NCBI GenBank assembly: GCA_029263125.1
Contig: JAJCYD010000017.1
Location: forward strand, 1 to 64,000
From: Solirubrobacteraceae bacterium
GTDB lineage: Bacteria > Actinomycetota > Thermoleophilia > Solirubrobacterales > Solirubrobacteraceae
Reading direction: 5' to 3'
Length of the DNA stretch: 64,000 bases
Within the stretch, counting starts at the first letter, position 1; each line of letters starts with the position of its first letter. The translations under genes and the position numbers were made by a program. The notes under the pieces are model-generated. The model saw only the letters and a list, made by a program, of their open reading frames with translations, searched no databases and was not told the origin of the DNA. Positions 7,637-15,615 of this stretch are shown here, piece after piece.

Positions 7637-8824
7637 TCAGCCTCGACGGCTGTCGAGGAGCTGGCCGTCCGCTCGAGCGATCAGCTCGCCGACGGTGTCG
7701 TCGCGTTGCAGTTCGGCGAAGCCTGTGCGGATCGCGCCCGCTTGGCTGCTTGAGGCGAGTGCGGCGGCGACGTCGCCAAAACGTTCGCTTGCGTCGCTGA
7801 GCGTCATGTTGGACATCGCACACAGAAACTCGTCGCCGGCGACACGGATGATCAGGTCGTAGGTGCGTAGGTGTTCGCCGATCAGCATGACGACGCGTTT
7901 GAGCATCTTGTCTCCGGCTTCGTGGCCGTTGCTGTCGTTGATGGCTTTGAGGCCGACGGCATCGACGTACACGACGACGAGCGGTGCGTTGATGCGCTGG
8001 CAGCGGTCAAGCTCGTGGCGGAGGTCGGCCAGCCCGGCGACGCGGGCGCGGGCGCCCGTGAGCGGGTCGTTCTCGGTGACCGCGAGCGCTTGTGCAAGTG
8101 ACTCGCGATCGGCGAGCGCTCCTATCCGGTCGTGGGCTCCCTGCTCTCGATCGTCTGCCGCAGCCTTGCGGTCGGCGGCCGCTTGGGCGCGATGCTCGGC
8201 GGCCTGCCTGCGATGCAGCGCGGCGCGCTTTCGCTGCTCGGCGGCGCGCATGATGATCTCCGCGCCGCTGACAGCGCGCTGGCCGTCGTGGTCGTACATG
8301 GCGTCTTGCTGGGCCATCGCCAGATCGCGCGCGGAGGCCGCGTGGTCGCGTGCTCTGGCGGCCACGTCACGGATGTGTGCTGTCGCGTCTCGCTCGTTGG
8401 CGCTCTGCAGCCGCGCGCCGGCGGTCAGTTCGCGCTCACGGGTCGTGCGCTGACGGATATCGCGGCTGACCTCATGCGCTTCAGGGTCGACGCCGTGCCC
8501 AAGGTCACGATCGCTCGCGGCCTGATCGCGATCAGACGCGTCCTGATCGGTATCGGCGAGCGTCTGATCGCGCTCGCCGCCGGCGTGGTCGGCGTCGGCC
8601 AGCGACTGGTCTGAATCGGCAAGCGTCTGCTCGCTATCGGCGAGGGTCTGCTCACCATCGACGAGGCCGCCCCCGGTAGCGGGCGTGCTGTTCTCATCCT
8701 GTCGGCTGACGCGCCCGTTTTCGTGCTTCTCGGGACCGTCGCCTGACGGTGTGTGGGCCACAACGGGCCTCCAAGACGGCTCAATGACGGGTCTCGGAGA
8801 TCCCCGCACCGATCCAATTGACAT
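7637..8824 (-). CDS. diguanylate cyclase (GGDEF domain) with repetitive acidic/coiled N-terminus
   Basis: The 395-residue protein makes c-di-GMP from two GTP. The GGDEF domain spans about 250-390, with DPLTGA (253-258), the Mg-binding D288, AGDEF as the active-site loop (329-333, Gly to Ala at position one) and an RxxD product-inhibition site (320-323). The N-terminus holds seven-residue repeats of the DQTLADS type (about 58-95), then Ala-Arg-Asp/Ala-Glu-Gln-Arg coiled-coil repeats (about 140-235). No membrane helix is seen, so it is cytosolic. ATG 8824 was chosen because GGAGGAG lies upstream at normal spacing; the open frame continues to 9451 without support. The PP2C phosphatase follows. 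Confidence 0.88.
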   Translation of the reverse strand: MSIGSVRGSPRPVIEPSWRPVVAHTPSGDGPEKHENGRVSRQDENSTPATGGGLVDGEQTLADSEQTLADSDQSLADADHAGGERDQTLADTDQDASDRDQAASDRDLGHGVDPEAHEVSRDIRQRTTRERELTAGARLQSANERDATAHIRDVAARARDHAASARDLAMAQQDAMYDHDGQRAVSGAEIIMRAAEQRKRAALHRRQAAEHRAQAAADRKAAADDREQGAHDRIGALADRESLAQALAVTENDPLTGARARVAGLADLRHELDRCQRINAPLVVVYVDAVGLKAINDSNGHEAGDKMLKRVVMLIGEHLRTYDLIIRVAGDEFLCAMSNMTLSDASERFGDVAAALASSSQAGAIRTGFAELQRDDTVGELIARADGQLLDSRRG

Positions 8825-9071
8825 CTTCAGGCTACTCCTCCTCGCACGAAGCGTGGCACGTGAAAGGTCGCCGTCACCGAGTCGGCGCCGAGGCGCCCCG
8901 CACCCGCCGGCGTTCAGCGGTCCACCCGAGATCTGCAACGTCACCGTGCGACCACTGCCGCCGGCTGGCGGAGATTGCCATGCCCCGCCGTGTGTACGGT
9001 GCAGCCCCGACCCGATTACAGGGGAGCTGACCGCTTGATACGCATAGCGACCGCATGCAGGGCGTTCATCG

Positions 9072-9515
9072 TTGTGCCGGCGGCGTGCGGTGCCGGCGCC
9101 CGCACCATCACCACACACGTCACGCGCAACTGACGGGGCGATCGCCATAACTCGCGTCAGGCTCGACGAGCGCTTCGAGGCGCTGCAACGGCGCCGGCTT
9201 CCCGGCGACCTGACGCTGATCGTCGCGTCGAGCCGGCGCTCGCGGATGCTCGGGCTGGCGAAGCTCGATGCCCTCCCCCGTGCCCATGCCCTGCTGCTCG
9301 AGCCGTGCCGCTCGGTCCACACGGTGACGATGCGCTTCGCCCTGGACCTCATCTGGCTGGACCGCGACGGCGATCCGATCCGGCTCGACGAGGATGTCGC
9401 GCCGTGGCGCCAGCGCAGCTGCCTGCGCGCGCGTTCGGTGATCGAGGCCAACGCGGGCGACGGGCGGCGCTTCAGCGACGCACTCGCGCGGCGTCACGAC
9501 TCGAACGACGTCTAG
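9072..9515 (+). CDS. DUF192 family protein
   Basis: The C-terminal 110 residues show the DUF192 (UPF0127) pattern: RSRMLGLAKLDALP, then Leu-Leu-Leu-Glu-Pro-Cys, then VHTVTMRFALDLIWLDRDG. Members are small beta-rich proteins of unknown function found in all domains. No signal peptide is evident. The first 30 residues are atypical and the real start may be an alternative codon near 9130. Its 3' end overlaps by 4 bp the end of the convergent gene at 9512. Confidence 0.7.
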   Translation: MCRRRAVPAPAPSPHTSRATDGAIAITRVRLDERFEALQRRRLPGDLTLIVASSRRSRMLGLAKLDALPRAHALLLEPCRSVHTVTMRFALDLIWLDRDGDPIRLDEDVAPWRQRSCLRARSVIEANAGDGRRFSDALARRHDSNDV

Positions 9516-10501
9516 GACCCCGCGTTCTCGACGCCGAGCCTGGCTTCGACATGGCCGGCCAGCCGTCCGTTGACAAACGCCCGGGCCTCGTCGGGCAGCA
9601 GCTTCATCAGTGGCAGGAGATCATCGAGCAGATCGCCCTCGACGGCCGCATCGACCATCGAGGCGAGCAGCTCGGGCTCGTGCAGCGCCGGCAGGGTCGC
9701 GAACCGCCGGCGGCCGTCCTCGCTCATGTTGCGAGAGACGGGCAGGACGACGTTCCACAGACGGTCGCGCTGGGCACACGCCGCCAGGCCCTCGATCACC
9801 GCGTCGTCCTCCCCGGCAGCCATGTCCGCGAGCCACGCGGCCTGCTCGGCGGGCAAGCGCGTCAGCAAGTCCAGCGCCTGAGGCCAGAGGTCAGCCTCCG
9901 TGGCCGCCCGGATCGCGCCGCGCACGCGATCGTTTGAGAGCAGGTCGACGACATGGCCGAGCTGGTCCTTCTCCTCGACGAAGTAGGAGATTCGCAACAG
10001 CGACGCGTCGTCGAGGACGTCGAAGGATGCGCGCAGCGCGGCATCGGTCATGTGGCCGACGAAGCGGCCCATGACGATGTGCTCGTCGCGGCGCGTGAGC
10101 ACCGCGGCGACCCTGGCCACGAGGGCCGCCGGAAGGAGCAGGATGATCGCTCTGGCGCGCCGCGGATCGAGCTGCATCGCCAGGTCGGCGAGGAACGTCG
10201 GCGGCATGCGCTGCGCCAGCGCGACGGCGCGCGCGGGCTCCAGCAGGCCGGTCACGCGGGCGCACAGGAGCGCGCCGAACAGATGCTGTGCGATCCAGGC
10301 GGTCATGCCCGGCGGCGGAATCCTGCTTGCGAGCGCGACCCGTGCGAAGCGGTGATCGCCCTCGTAGAGCACCGCCGTCGCGCGCTCGCGCAGCTTGCGG
10401 ATCTCCGCGGGATCCATCTCCTCGAGGTAGTCCAGGCGCTCGCCCGACGTGCCCAGCAGGCGCGCGAGCTTCATGACCTCCGCGTGCCCCGCGAGGCTCA
10501 T
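9512..10501 (-). CDS. hypothetical alpha-helical repeat protein
   Basis: The 329-residue cytosolic protein is built almost entirely of helices with regularly spaced Leu-Ala pairs. Segments such as FLADLAMQLDPRRARAIILL and ALVARVAAVLTRRDEHIVM resemble the N-terminal (PF03448-like) superhelix of MgtE transporters, but no membrane or CBS part follows. ATG 10501 overlaps the stop of the preceding small gene (ATGA), so the two are coupled. I cannot assign a biochemical role; a scaffold or regulatory function is plausible from the fold alone. Confidence 0.6.
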   Translation of the reverse strand: MSLAGHAEVMKLARLLGTSGERLDYLEEMDPAEIRKLRERATAVLYEGDHRFARVALASRIPPPGMTAWIAQHLFGALLCARVTGLLEPARAVALAQRMPPTFLADLAMQLDPRRARAIILLLPAALVARVAAVLTRRDEHIVMGRFVGHMTDAALRASFDVLDDASLLRISYFVEEKDQLGHVVDLLSNDRVRGAIRAATEADLWPQALDLLTRLPAEQAAWLADMAAGEDDAVIEGLAACAQRDRLWNVVLPVSRNMSEDGRRRFATLPALHEPELLASMVDAAVEGDLLDDLLPLMKLLPDEARAFVNGRLAGHVEARLGVENAGS

Positions 10502-10713
10502 CCGATCAGCACCCGGCGAACCAGGCCGGCAAGCGGCCACGGCAGGAAGCGCAGCGTGCGATCGATCGCGCCGTCCAGCGCGCGCTCCTGTTCGGCGCGC
10601 GCGTCGGCGAGCGCCACCGCCAGGTCTGTCAGCGCCTCGTCGGGCAGCGCTTGCAATCCCGCGGGCAACGGCTCGCCGTACTGCTCGCGCACGGCTTGAA
10701 GGCGGTCGGCCAT
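10498..10713 (-). CDS. hypothetical 71-residue protein
   Basis: This small helical protein begins MADRLQAVREQYGEPLP, with an Ala-rich middle and a basic amphipathic end (LPWPLAGLVRRVLIG) that could touch the membrane. Its stop overlaps the start of the 329-residue helical protein by ATGA, implying joint expression and possibly a complex. No family recognised. Confidence 0.5.
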   Translation of the reverse strand: MADRLQAVREQYGEPLPAGLQALPDEALTDLAVALADARAEQERALDGAIDRTLRFLPWPLAGLVRRVLIG

Positions 10714-10840
10714 CCGGCGAACGATTCTAGGCAGGCGTCCGGGAGCAGTGACCAGGAGGTCCTGGCGCTCAAGCGGCGGTATGCGTCGGGGTCAATCGCC
10801 ACGATCGCGGCAGAGCGGGACCTCGCGCGCGGCGTGTACG

Positions 10841-11032
10841 TCATTCCGACGCGGCGCTCCGCCCGCCCCACACTCGAACGCAGGCGGCGGCCTCACGGGG
10901 CCACGGCACACGACGTGCACCGGCCAGTTTGAGCTCGCGGCGCTCGCCGCGAAGCGTTCCGATCGTCGCCTCGGCCCGTTCGAGCTTGGCCGCCATCCGC
11001 TTGGCCGCCGTGCGTGCCTCGGCCGCATCCAT
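10841..11032 (-). CDS. possible short coiled-coil protein
   Basis: The first 45 residues form a strong heptad pattern (AAKRMAAKLERAEATIGTLR). The frame stays open upstream of the ATG for another 12 codons with the same character, so a start codon may have been lost and this may be a gene remnant. It lies in a 367-bp gap (10714-11080) between a helical protein and asnB, where nothing else is recognised. Confidence 0.25.
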   Translation of the reverse strand: MDAAEARTAAKRMAAKLERAEATIGTLRGERRELKLAGARRVPWPREAAACVRVWGGRSAASE

Positions 11033-11080
11033 CCGAGCGTCCGCGATCTGCTCGCGGGCTACAAGGACTGATCGCCCGCG

Positions 11081-12613
11081 CTACGCCGTGGCGAAGCGCC
11101 CGAGCGTGAACTCCGGGCGCACTCCGGGCAGGTGCTCGGCGAAGATGCGGTGGTAGGCGAACTCCTCAAGCGTGCGCAGTGGTGGGTCGACGGCGCCGCG
11201 ATCGCTGGTGAAGTCCTTGTGGCTGACCGTGTCCTCGATCGTGGCTCGCAGCACGTCCTTCGCGCCGCTGCCGTCGCCGAACTCGGCCTTGACGCGCCAC
11301 AGGATCTCGTCGGGCAGCCAGCCGGTGAAGGCCTTGCGCAGCATGCGCTTCTCGAGCTCGCCGGGAGCCGGGATCTTCCACGCCATCGGCAGGCCGAAGG
11401 CGAAGGCGATCACCTGGCGGTCAAGAAACGGCACGCGCGCTTCGAGCCCGTGGGCCATCGTGACGCGATCGCAGCGCTGGAGGTTGAGGTTGTGCAGGCC
11501 GTGGACGGTCCGCATCAGCTCGCCCTGCAGCTCGACCGGGTCCTCGAAGCCGCGCAGGTACTCATAGCCGGCGAACAGCTCGTCGGCCCCCTCCCCCGTC
11601 AGCACGACCTTGACGTGCTGCGCGGTCATCTCGGCGAGCAGGTAGTTGGGCACGGCGCTGCGCACGAGCGACGGATCGAAGTGCTCGATCGACCGGACGA
11701 CCGCGGGCAGCGCCCGGATCGCCTCGCGCGAGTCGTAGATGCGCTCGTGATGCTCGGTGTCGAGGTGCTGGGAGACGACCCGTGCGGCAAGCAGGTCCTC
11801 GCTGGTCGCGGTGCCGACGGAGAAGGTCTTCAGCCGCTCACCGCGCTCGGCCAGGTGCCGCGCCGCGATCGCGGCGACGAGCGCAGAGTCAAGCCCGCCC
11901 GACAGGAAGACGCCGACGGGCACGTCGCCCATCATCTGGCGCTGCACCGCGCCCGTGAGGATCCGCCGGGTCTCGGCCAGCGCCTCCTCCGGCGCCTCAG
12001 GTGAGTCGCTCCACACGGCGCGAGCCGATGGCGCGCCCTCGCCCTCCTTCGGAACGGCGCTTGAGAAGCGCTGCAGGCCACCCTCGGGCGTCCAATGACA
12101 GCCGGGCGGGAAGGCTTGGACGTGTGGCATCCAGTCAGGTGCGAAGGCCGCGATCTCCGAGGCGAAATGGACGGAGCCGTCGCGCTGGGCCCAGTACAGC
12201 GGCTTGATGCCGACCGGGTCGCGAGCAGCCATGAAGCGCCCGTCCTCGCCCGCGACGAGGAAGGCGAACATGCCCTCGAGCTCGTCCAGCGCCTCCGGGC
12301 CGCGCTCGTCGAGCAGATGCAGCGCGACCTCGTTGTCCGAGCGGGTGGCGAACGGTGCCGGTGCGAGCGTCGCCCGGACCTCGTCGTGGTTGTAGACCTC
12401 GCCGTTGCCGACGAGCCACACGTCGCCGTCGGCGTTGGCAAAGGGCTGATGGCCGCCGTCGACGTCGACGATCGACAGACGCCGGTGTCCGAGCCATGAA
12501 CGAGCCACGGTGACCTGCCCCGCGTCGTCCGGACCGCGGTGGATGAGGCGGCCGAGCATGCGCTCCGCGTCACCGTTGGGATGGGCGTCGTACACGGCTG
12601 CAATACCACACAT
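11081..12613 (-). CDS. asnB: asparagine synthase (glutamine-hydrolysing)
   Basis: This class II amidotransferase makes asparagine from aspartate, ATP and glutamine. It is 510 residues. Cys2 is the N-terminal nucleophile after Met removal, and the glutaminase domain shows RLIHRGPDD, RLSIVD and NGEVYNH. The synthetase domain has the pyrophosphate loop FLSGGLDS (236-243) and a later LTGEGADELFAGYEY. The length is slightly short of E. coli AsnB but both domains look intact. It follows a nitrilase-family hydrolase with a 4-bp gap, so they form an operon. Such pairs may act in amide metabolism or peptide modification, and the specific substrate is not evident. Confidence 0.9.
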   Translation of the reverse strand: MCGIAAVYDAHPNGDAERMLGRLIHRGPDDAGQVTVARSWLGHRRLSIVDVDGGHQPFANADGDVWLVGNGEVYNHDEVRATLAPAPFATRSDNEVALHLLDERGPEALDELEGMFAFLVAGEDGRFMAARDPVGIKPLYWAQRDGSVHFASEIAAFAPDWMPHVQAFPPGCHWTPEGGLQRFSSAVPKEGEGAPSARAVWSDSPEAPEEALAETRRILTGAVQRQMMGDVPVGVFLSGGLDSALVAAIAARHLAERGERLKTFSVGTATSEDLLAARVVSQHLDTEHHERIYDSREAIRALPAVVRSIEHFDPSLVRSAVPNYLLAEMTAQHVKVVLTGEGADELFAGYEYLRGFEDPVELQGELMRTVHGLHNLNLQRCDRVTMAHGLEARVPFLDRQVIAFAFGLPMAWKIPAPGELEKRMLRKAFTGWLPDEILWRVKAEFGDGSGAKDVLRATIEDTVSHKDFTSDRGAVDPPLRTLEEFAYHRIFAEHLPGVRPEFTLGRFATA

Positions 12614-12617
12614 AGAT

Positions 12618-13493
12618 CTACACGCTCGCGATTTCTGCCGGCCGCTCGGCGTATGCCAAGGGCTGGCGGTCGTCTAGGTAGGACAATCGGTTGCGGGCGG
12701 CGGCCACGACGCCCGGTGCGTCGACGCGCGCGAAGGCCGAGCCCGCGCGGGTGCCGGTCGTCGCGAGCACGCGCCCGCGCGGATCGACGATCTTCGACTG
12801 GCCCGGGAAGCGCAGCCGGCCGAAGCGCCCGACCTGGTTGGAGGAGACCCACACGACCTGGTTCTCGAGTGCGCGGGTCTGATCGAGCAGGTTGAAGTGG
12901 CGCACCTGGGTGTCGCGGCGCATCCACGTGGCAGGATCGACACGGCACGCCGCCCACGCCGACAGCGACGCGATCAGCCCGGCGCCGCCGAGCGCCAGCT
13001 GGCGCGCGGCTTCGGGGAAGGTCTTGTCGTAGCAGACGAGCATTCCGATGCGGCCGATCGGCGTGTCAAAGGCATCGAACCCCGAGCCGGGGCGATACGC
13101 GTCGCGCTCCGCGGATGGCACATGGACCTTGCGGTGATGGCCAAGGATCCCGTCGCCATTGACGCAGACCGCACTGGAGTACGGCTTGCCGGCTGCCCGC
13201 TCAGTGTAGCCGACACAAACCACGACCTCGGCGGCGGCACGGACGATGCGTGCGATCTCCGGCCCGCCGAGGTCCAGTGCCGGCGGTGGGGCACACGGTG
13301 CGGGCGCGCCCAGGACGTGGGGTTCGTAGAGGTAGCCGCCGAGTGTCGCTTCAGGCAGGACGACGAGCGAGGCGCCGCGCTCGCGCGCCTGGGCGATGAT
13401 CCGCTCGACCTGCCGCAGGCACTGCTCCAGATCGCGGCCAAAGCGCGCGCTGACCGCCATCACAGCAGGTGTCCTGGAGCGACGTTGAGGCAT
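12618..13493 (-). CDS. carbon-nitrogen hydrolase (nitrilase superfamily)
   Basis: The 291-residue protein has the Glu-Lys-Cys catalytic triad: E48 in VVLPEATLGGY, K122 in HHRKVHVPS and C154 in MLVCYDKTFPE. The second conserved Glu follows at the Phe-Pro-Glu segment. Members hydrolyse nitriles, amides or carbamoyl groups in the cytosol. ATG 13493 was chosen because upstream residues are not conserved-looking; an internal Met at 12 is an alternative. It is the first gene of an operon with asnB, transcribed divergently from glbO across a region with a perfect 7-bp palindrome. Confidence 0.85.
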   Translation of the reverse strand: MPQRRSRTPAVMAVSARFGRDLEQCLRQVERIIAQARERGASLVVLPEATLGGYLYEPHVLGAPAPCAPPPALDLGGPEIARIVRAAAEVVVCVGYTERAAGKPYSSAVCVNGDGILGHHRKVHVPSAERDAYRPGSGFDAFDTPIGRIGMLVCYDKTFPEAARQLALGGAGLIASLSAWAACRVDPATWMRRDTQVRHFNLLDQTRALENQVVWVSSNQVGRFGRLRFPGQSKIVDPRGRVLATTGTRAGSAFARVDAPGVVAAARNRLSYLDDRQPLAYAERPAEIASV

Positions 13494-13570
13494 CGTGGTG
13501 AGCGTGCCCCGAGGTGCGCGAGCAACGTATGGACGGCGGTCCAGACATCGCGCGCGTCGCTTCGACATCG

Positions 13571-13589
13571 AGTTCATCGGGCATGAACT
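13571..13589. promoter_or_regulatory. palindrome between divergent nitrilase/asnB and glbO genes
   Basis: AGTTCAT, 5-bp spacer CGGGC, ATGAACT: perfect 7-bp arms in the 159-bp divergent intergenic region. The size and symmetry fit a dimeric repressor or activator site. The regulator is unknown. Confidence 0.45.
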
Positions 13590-13652
13590 GCCCGCAACTG
13601 GTCGGGTCTACTCCGATCCTCGCCCACGGGCCCGGCTACGATCGGCGGCTCG

Positions 13653-14045
13653 ATGCCCGACCGCCCCCAGACCTTCTACGACGCCGTCGGCGGCGAGCCC
13701 ACGTTCCGCGCGATCGTCAAGCGCTTCTACGAGCAGGTCGCGGCCGACGAGGAGATCCTGCGGCCGCTGTACCCCGAGGAGGATCTCGGACCGGCCGAGG
13801 ACCGCCTGGCGCTGTTTCTCATGCAGTACTGGGGCGGTCCGACGACCTACGGTGACACGCGCGGGCACCCCAGGCTGCGCATGCGCCACGCTCCGTTCAC
13901 CATCGGCCCGGCCGCACGGGACGCCTGGCTGCGCGCGATGCGCGTCGCCGTCGACGAGGCGCAGCTCGACGAGCCCTATCGCGACCAGCTGTGGAGCTAC
14001 CTGGAGTCGACGGCCCAGCACATGATGAACAGCGGTCGCGACTGA
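13653..14045 (+). CDS. glbO: group II truncated haemoglobin (trHbO-like)
   Basis: The 130-residue 2-on-2 globin carries Tyr B10 (Y26 in KRFYEQV), proximal His F8 (H79 in RMRHAPF), conserved Trp G8 (W92 in RDAWLRAM) and the QYWGGP segment of the group II signature. The protein is full length for GlbO. These haems bind O2 tightly and are linked to respiration, peroxide or NO chemistry in actinobacteria. The gene appears monocistronic, divergent from the nitrilase/asnB pair. Confidence 0.92.
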   Translation: MPDRPQTFYDAVGGEPTFRAIVKRFYEQVAADEEILRPLYPEEDLGPAEDRLALFLMQYWGGPTTYGDTRGHPRLRMRHAPFTIGPAARDAWLRAMRVAVDEAQLDEPYRDQLWSYLESTAQHMMNSGRD

Positions 14046-14157
14046 GCGCGATCGAACAGATGCCGCGCGGATCCCGACGAGATCCTGCGCGACCTGGGCT
14101 GACCTGCCAAGCACGTCCGGGCGCGGCGGCGCGCTCGTCAGTCGTATGCTTGTGGAC

Positions 14158-14418
14158 ATGGCGATCGTACGGTTGCGCGGACAGTTGGAGAAGCTCGCCG
14201 GCTCCGGCTCGCAGCACGAGGTTCAGGGCGCCACCGTGAACGAGCTGCTGGCCACCCTGGAGAGCACGCACGGCGCTCTGGAGGGTTGGATTCTCGACGA
14301 GCGCGGCGTGCTGCGCCGACACATCAACGTGTTCGTCAACGGCGAGATCGCGCAGCCGGACACCGCCGTCTCCGACGGCGACCGGATCGAGATCCTCCCC
14401 GCCATCTCCGGCGGCTGA
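14158..14418 (+). CDS. MoaD/ThiS-like ubiquitin-fold protein
   Basis: This beta-grasp protein of 86 residues (or 90 from ATG 14146) ends in Ile-Ser-Gly-Gly, the C-terminal diglycine that becomes an acyl-adenylate, thiocarboxylate or isopeptide in MoaD, ThiS and SAMP proteins. The core pattern is typical: TVNELLATLE, then NVFVNG and then DGDRIEILPAISGG. No moaE, E1-like or thi gene is adjacent. It is followed after 7 bp by a BNR beta-propeller protein, suggesting a functional pair, either as a protein modifier or a sulfur carrier. Confidence 0.85.
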   Translation: MAIVRLRGQLEKLAGSGSQHEVQGATVNELLATLESTHGALEGWILDERGVLRRHINVFVNGEIAQPDTAVSDGDRIEILPAISGG

Positions 14419-14425
14419 CCGGCCG

Positions 14426-15487
14426 ATGACCGAGCTGCTGGTAGGGACCCGCAAGGGCCTCTTCGTGCTGGAGGGCGAACCCGGGGCCAACTTCGCGATC
14501 ACCCGGCGGGCCTTCGAGGGCGAGCCGGTCGACTACGCCATGCGCGAGCCGCACTCCGGGCGGGTGTTCGCCGCGGTGACGTCGCCGTTCTGGGGTCCGC
14601 GGATCTGGTTCACCGACGACCTCGACGACGACTGGCAGCCGGCGACCGGGGTCGCGCTTCCCAAGGGCGGCGACCAGGCGCTCAAGCGCATCTGGGTGAT
14701 CGTCGCAAGCGACGATGGGTCGAGATTGTGGGCCGGAGGCGATCCCGGCGTGCTGTTCGAGAGCCGCGACTGCGGCGCGACCTGGCAGCTCAACCACGCG
14801 CTCTTCGAGCATCCCACGCGTCCGCGCTGGCGCCCGGACTCCGGCGGGCTGTCGGTGCATTCCATCGCCCCGTGGCCCGGCGATCCCGGCCGCCTCGCGC
14901 TGGCGATCTCTGCCGCCGGCGTGTGGCTGACCGACGATGGCGGCGCCACGTGGCGCCACGGCAACGCGGGCATCGTCGCCGACTACCTGCCCCAGGAGGC
15001 GCGCGCGAGCGCGATCGACCTCTGCGTGCACCACCTCGAACGCGCGCAGGGACGCCCCGAGCGGCTGTTCCTGCAGTTCCACGGGGGCGTCTACCGCTCC
15101 GACGACGCCGGCGAGTCCTGGCAGGACATCGCCGCCGGGCTGCCGTCGGATTTCGGCTTTCCCGTCGTGCTGGATCCGGCGGACCCCGACAGCGCGTACC
15201 TGATCCCGGTCGCAACCGCCGATCGCGTCACGCCGGGCGGTCGCGTGCTCGTATGGGAGACGCGCGATGCGGGTGCCAACTGGATCGCGCGCGGTGAGGG
15301 TCTCCCCCAGTCCGACGCCTACCTGCAGGTCCTGCGCCAGTCCTTCGCCGGCGCCGGCGACGGCGACGAGCTGCAGCTGTACTTCGGCGCGACGTCCGGT
15401 GAGATGTTCGGCTCGCGCGACGCCGGCGCGACGTGGTTCACCGTCGCGAGCCGGCTACCGGCGATCGCGTCGGTCCGCGTGGGCTAA
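14426..15487 (+). CDS. BNR/WD40-like beta-propeller protein (copy 1)
   Basis: The 353-residue protein has repeated Asp-boxes of the sialidase/BNR type (S/T-x-D-x-G-x-T-W): SRDCGATW, TDDGGATW, SDDAGESW, TRDAGANW and SRDAGATW. No signal peptide is present, so it is cytosolic, unlike true sialidases, and the sialidase Arg triad is not apparent. It starts 7 bp after the MoaD-like gene, implying coupled expression. A close paralogue lies at 24376-25446, alike along its full length. Function unknown; propellers of this type often act as binding platforms. Confidence 0.82.
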   Translation: MTELLVGTRKGLFVLEGEPGANFAITRRAFEGEPVDYAMREPHSGRVFAAVTSPFWGPRIWFTDDLDDDWQPATGVALPKGGDQALKRIWVIVASDDGSRLWAGGDPGVLFESRDCGATWQLNHALFEHPTRPRWRPDSGGLSVHSIAPWPGDPGRLALAISAAGVWLTDDGGATWRHGNAGIVADYLPQEARASAIDLCVHHLERAQGRPERLFLQFHGGVYRSDDAGESWQDIAAGLPSDFGFPVVLDPADPDSAYLIPVATADRVTPGGRVLVWETRDAGANWIARGEGLPQSDAYLQVLRQSFAGAGDGDELQLYFGATSGEMFGSRDAGATWFTVASRLPAIASVRVG

Positions 15488-15615
15488 GCGAGCTGAGAAG
15501 CGCCGTGACGGGCTGGCGCCGCGCCCGAGGCGGCGCGCGCTGCCCTGCGCCTCATCCCTGGCCGCGGCGCGACGTCGGTGGCAGGCGCCGCGCCGCAGAC
15601 CGCGAACATAGGGCG

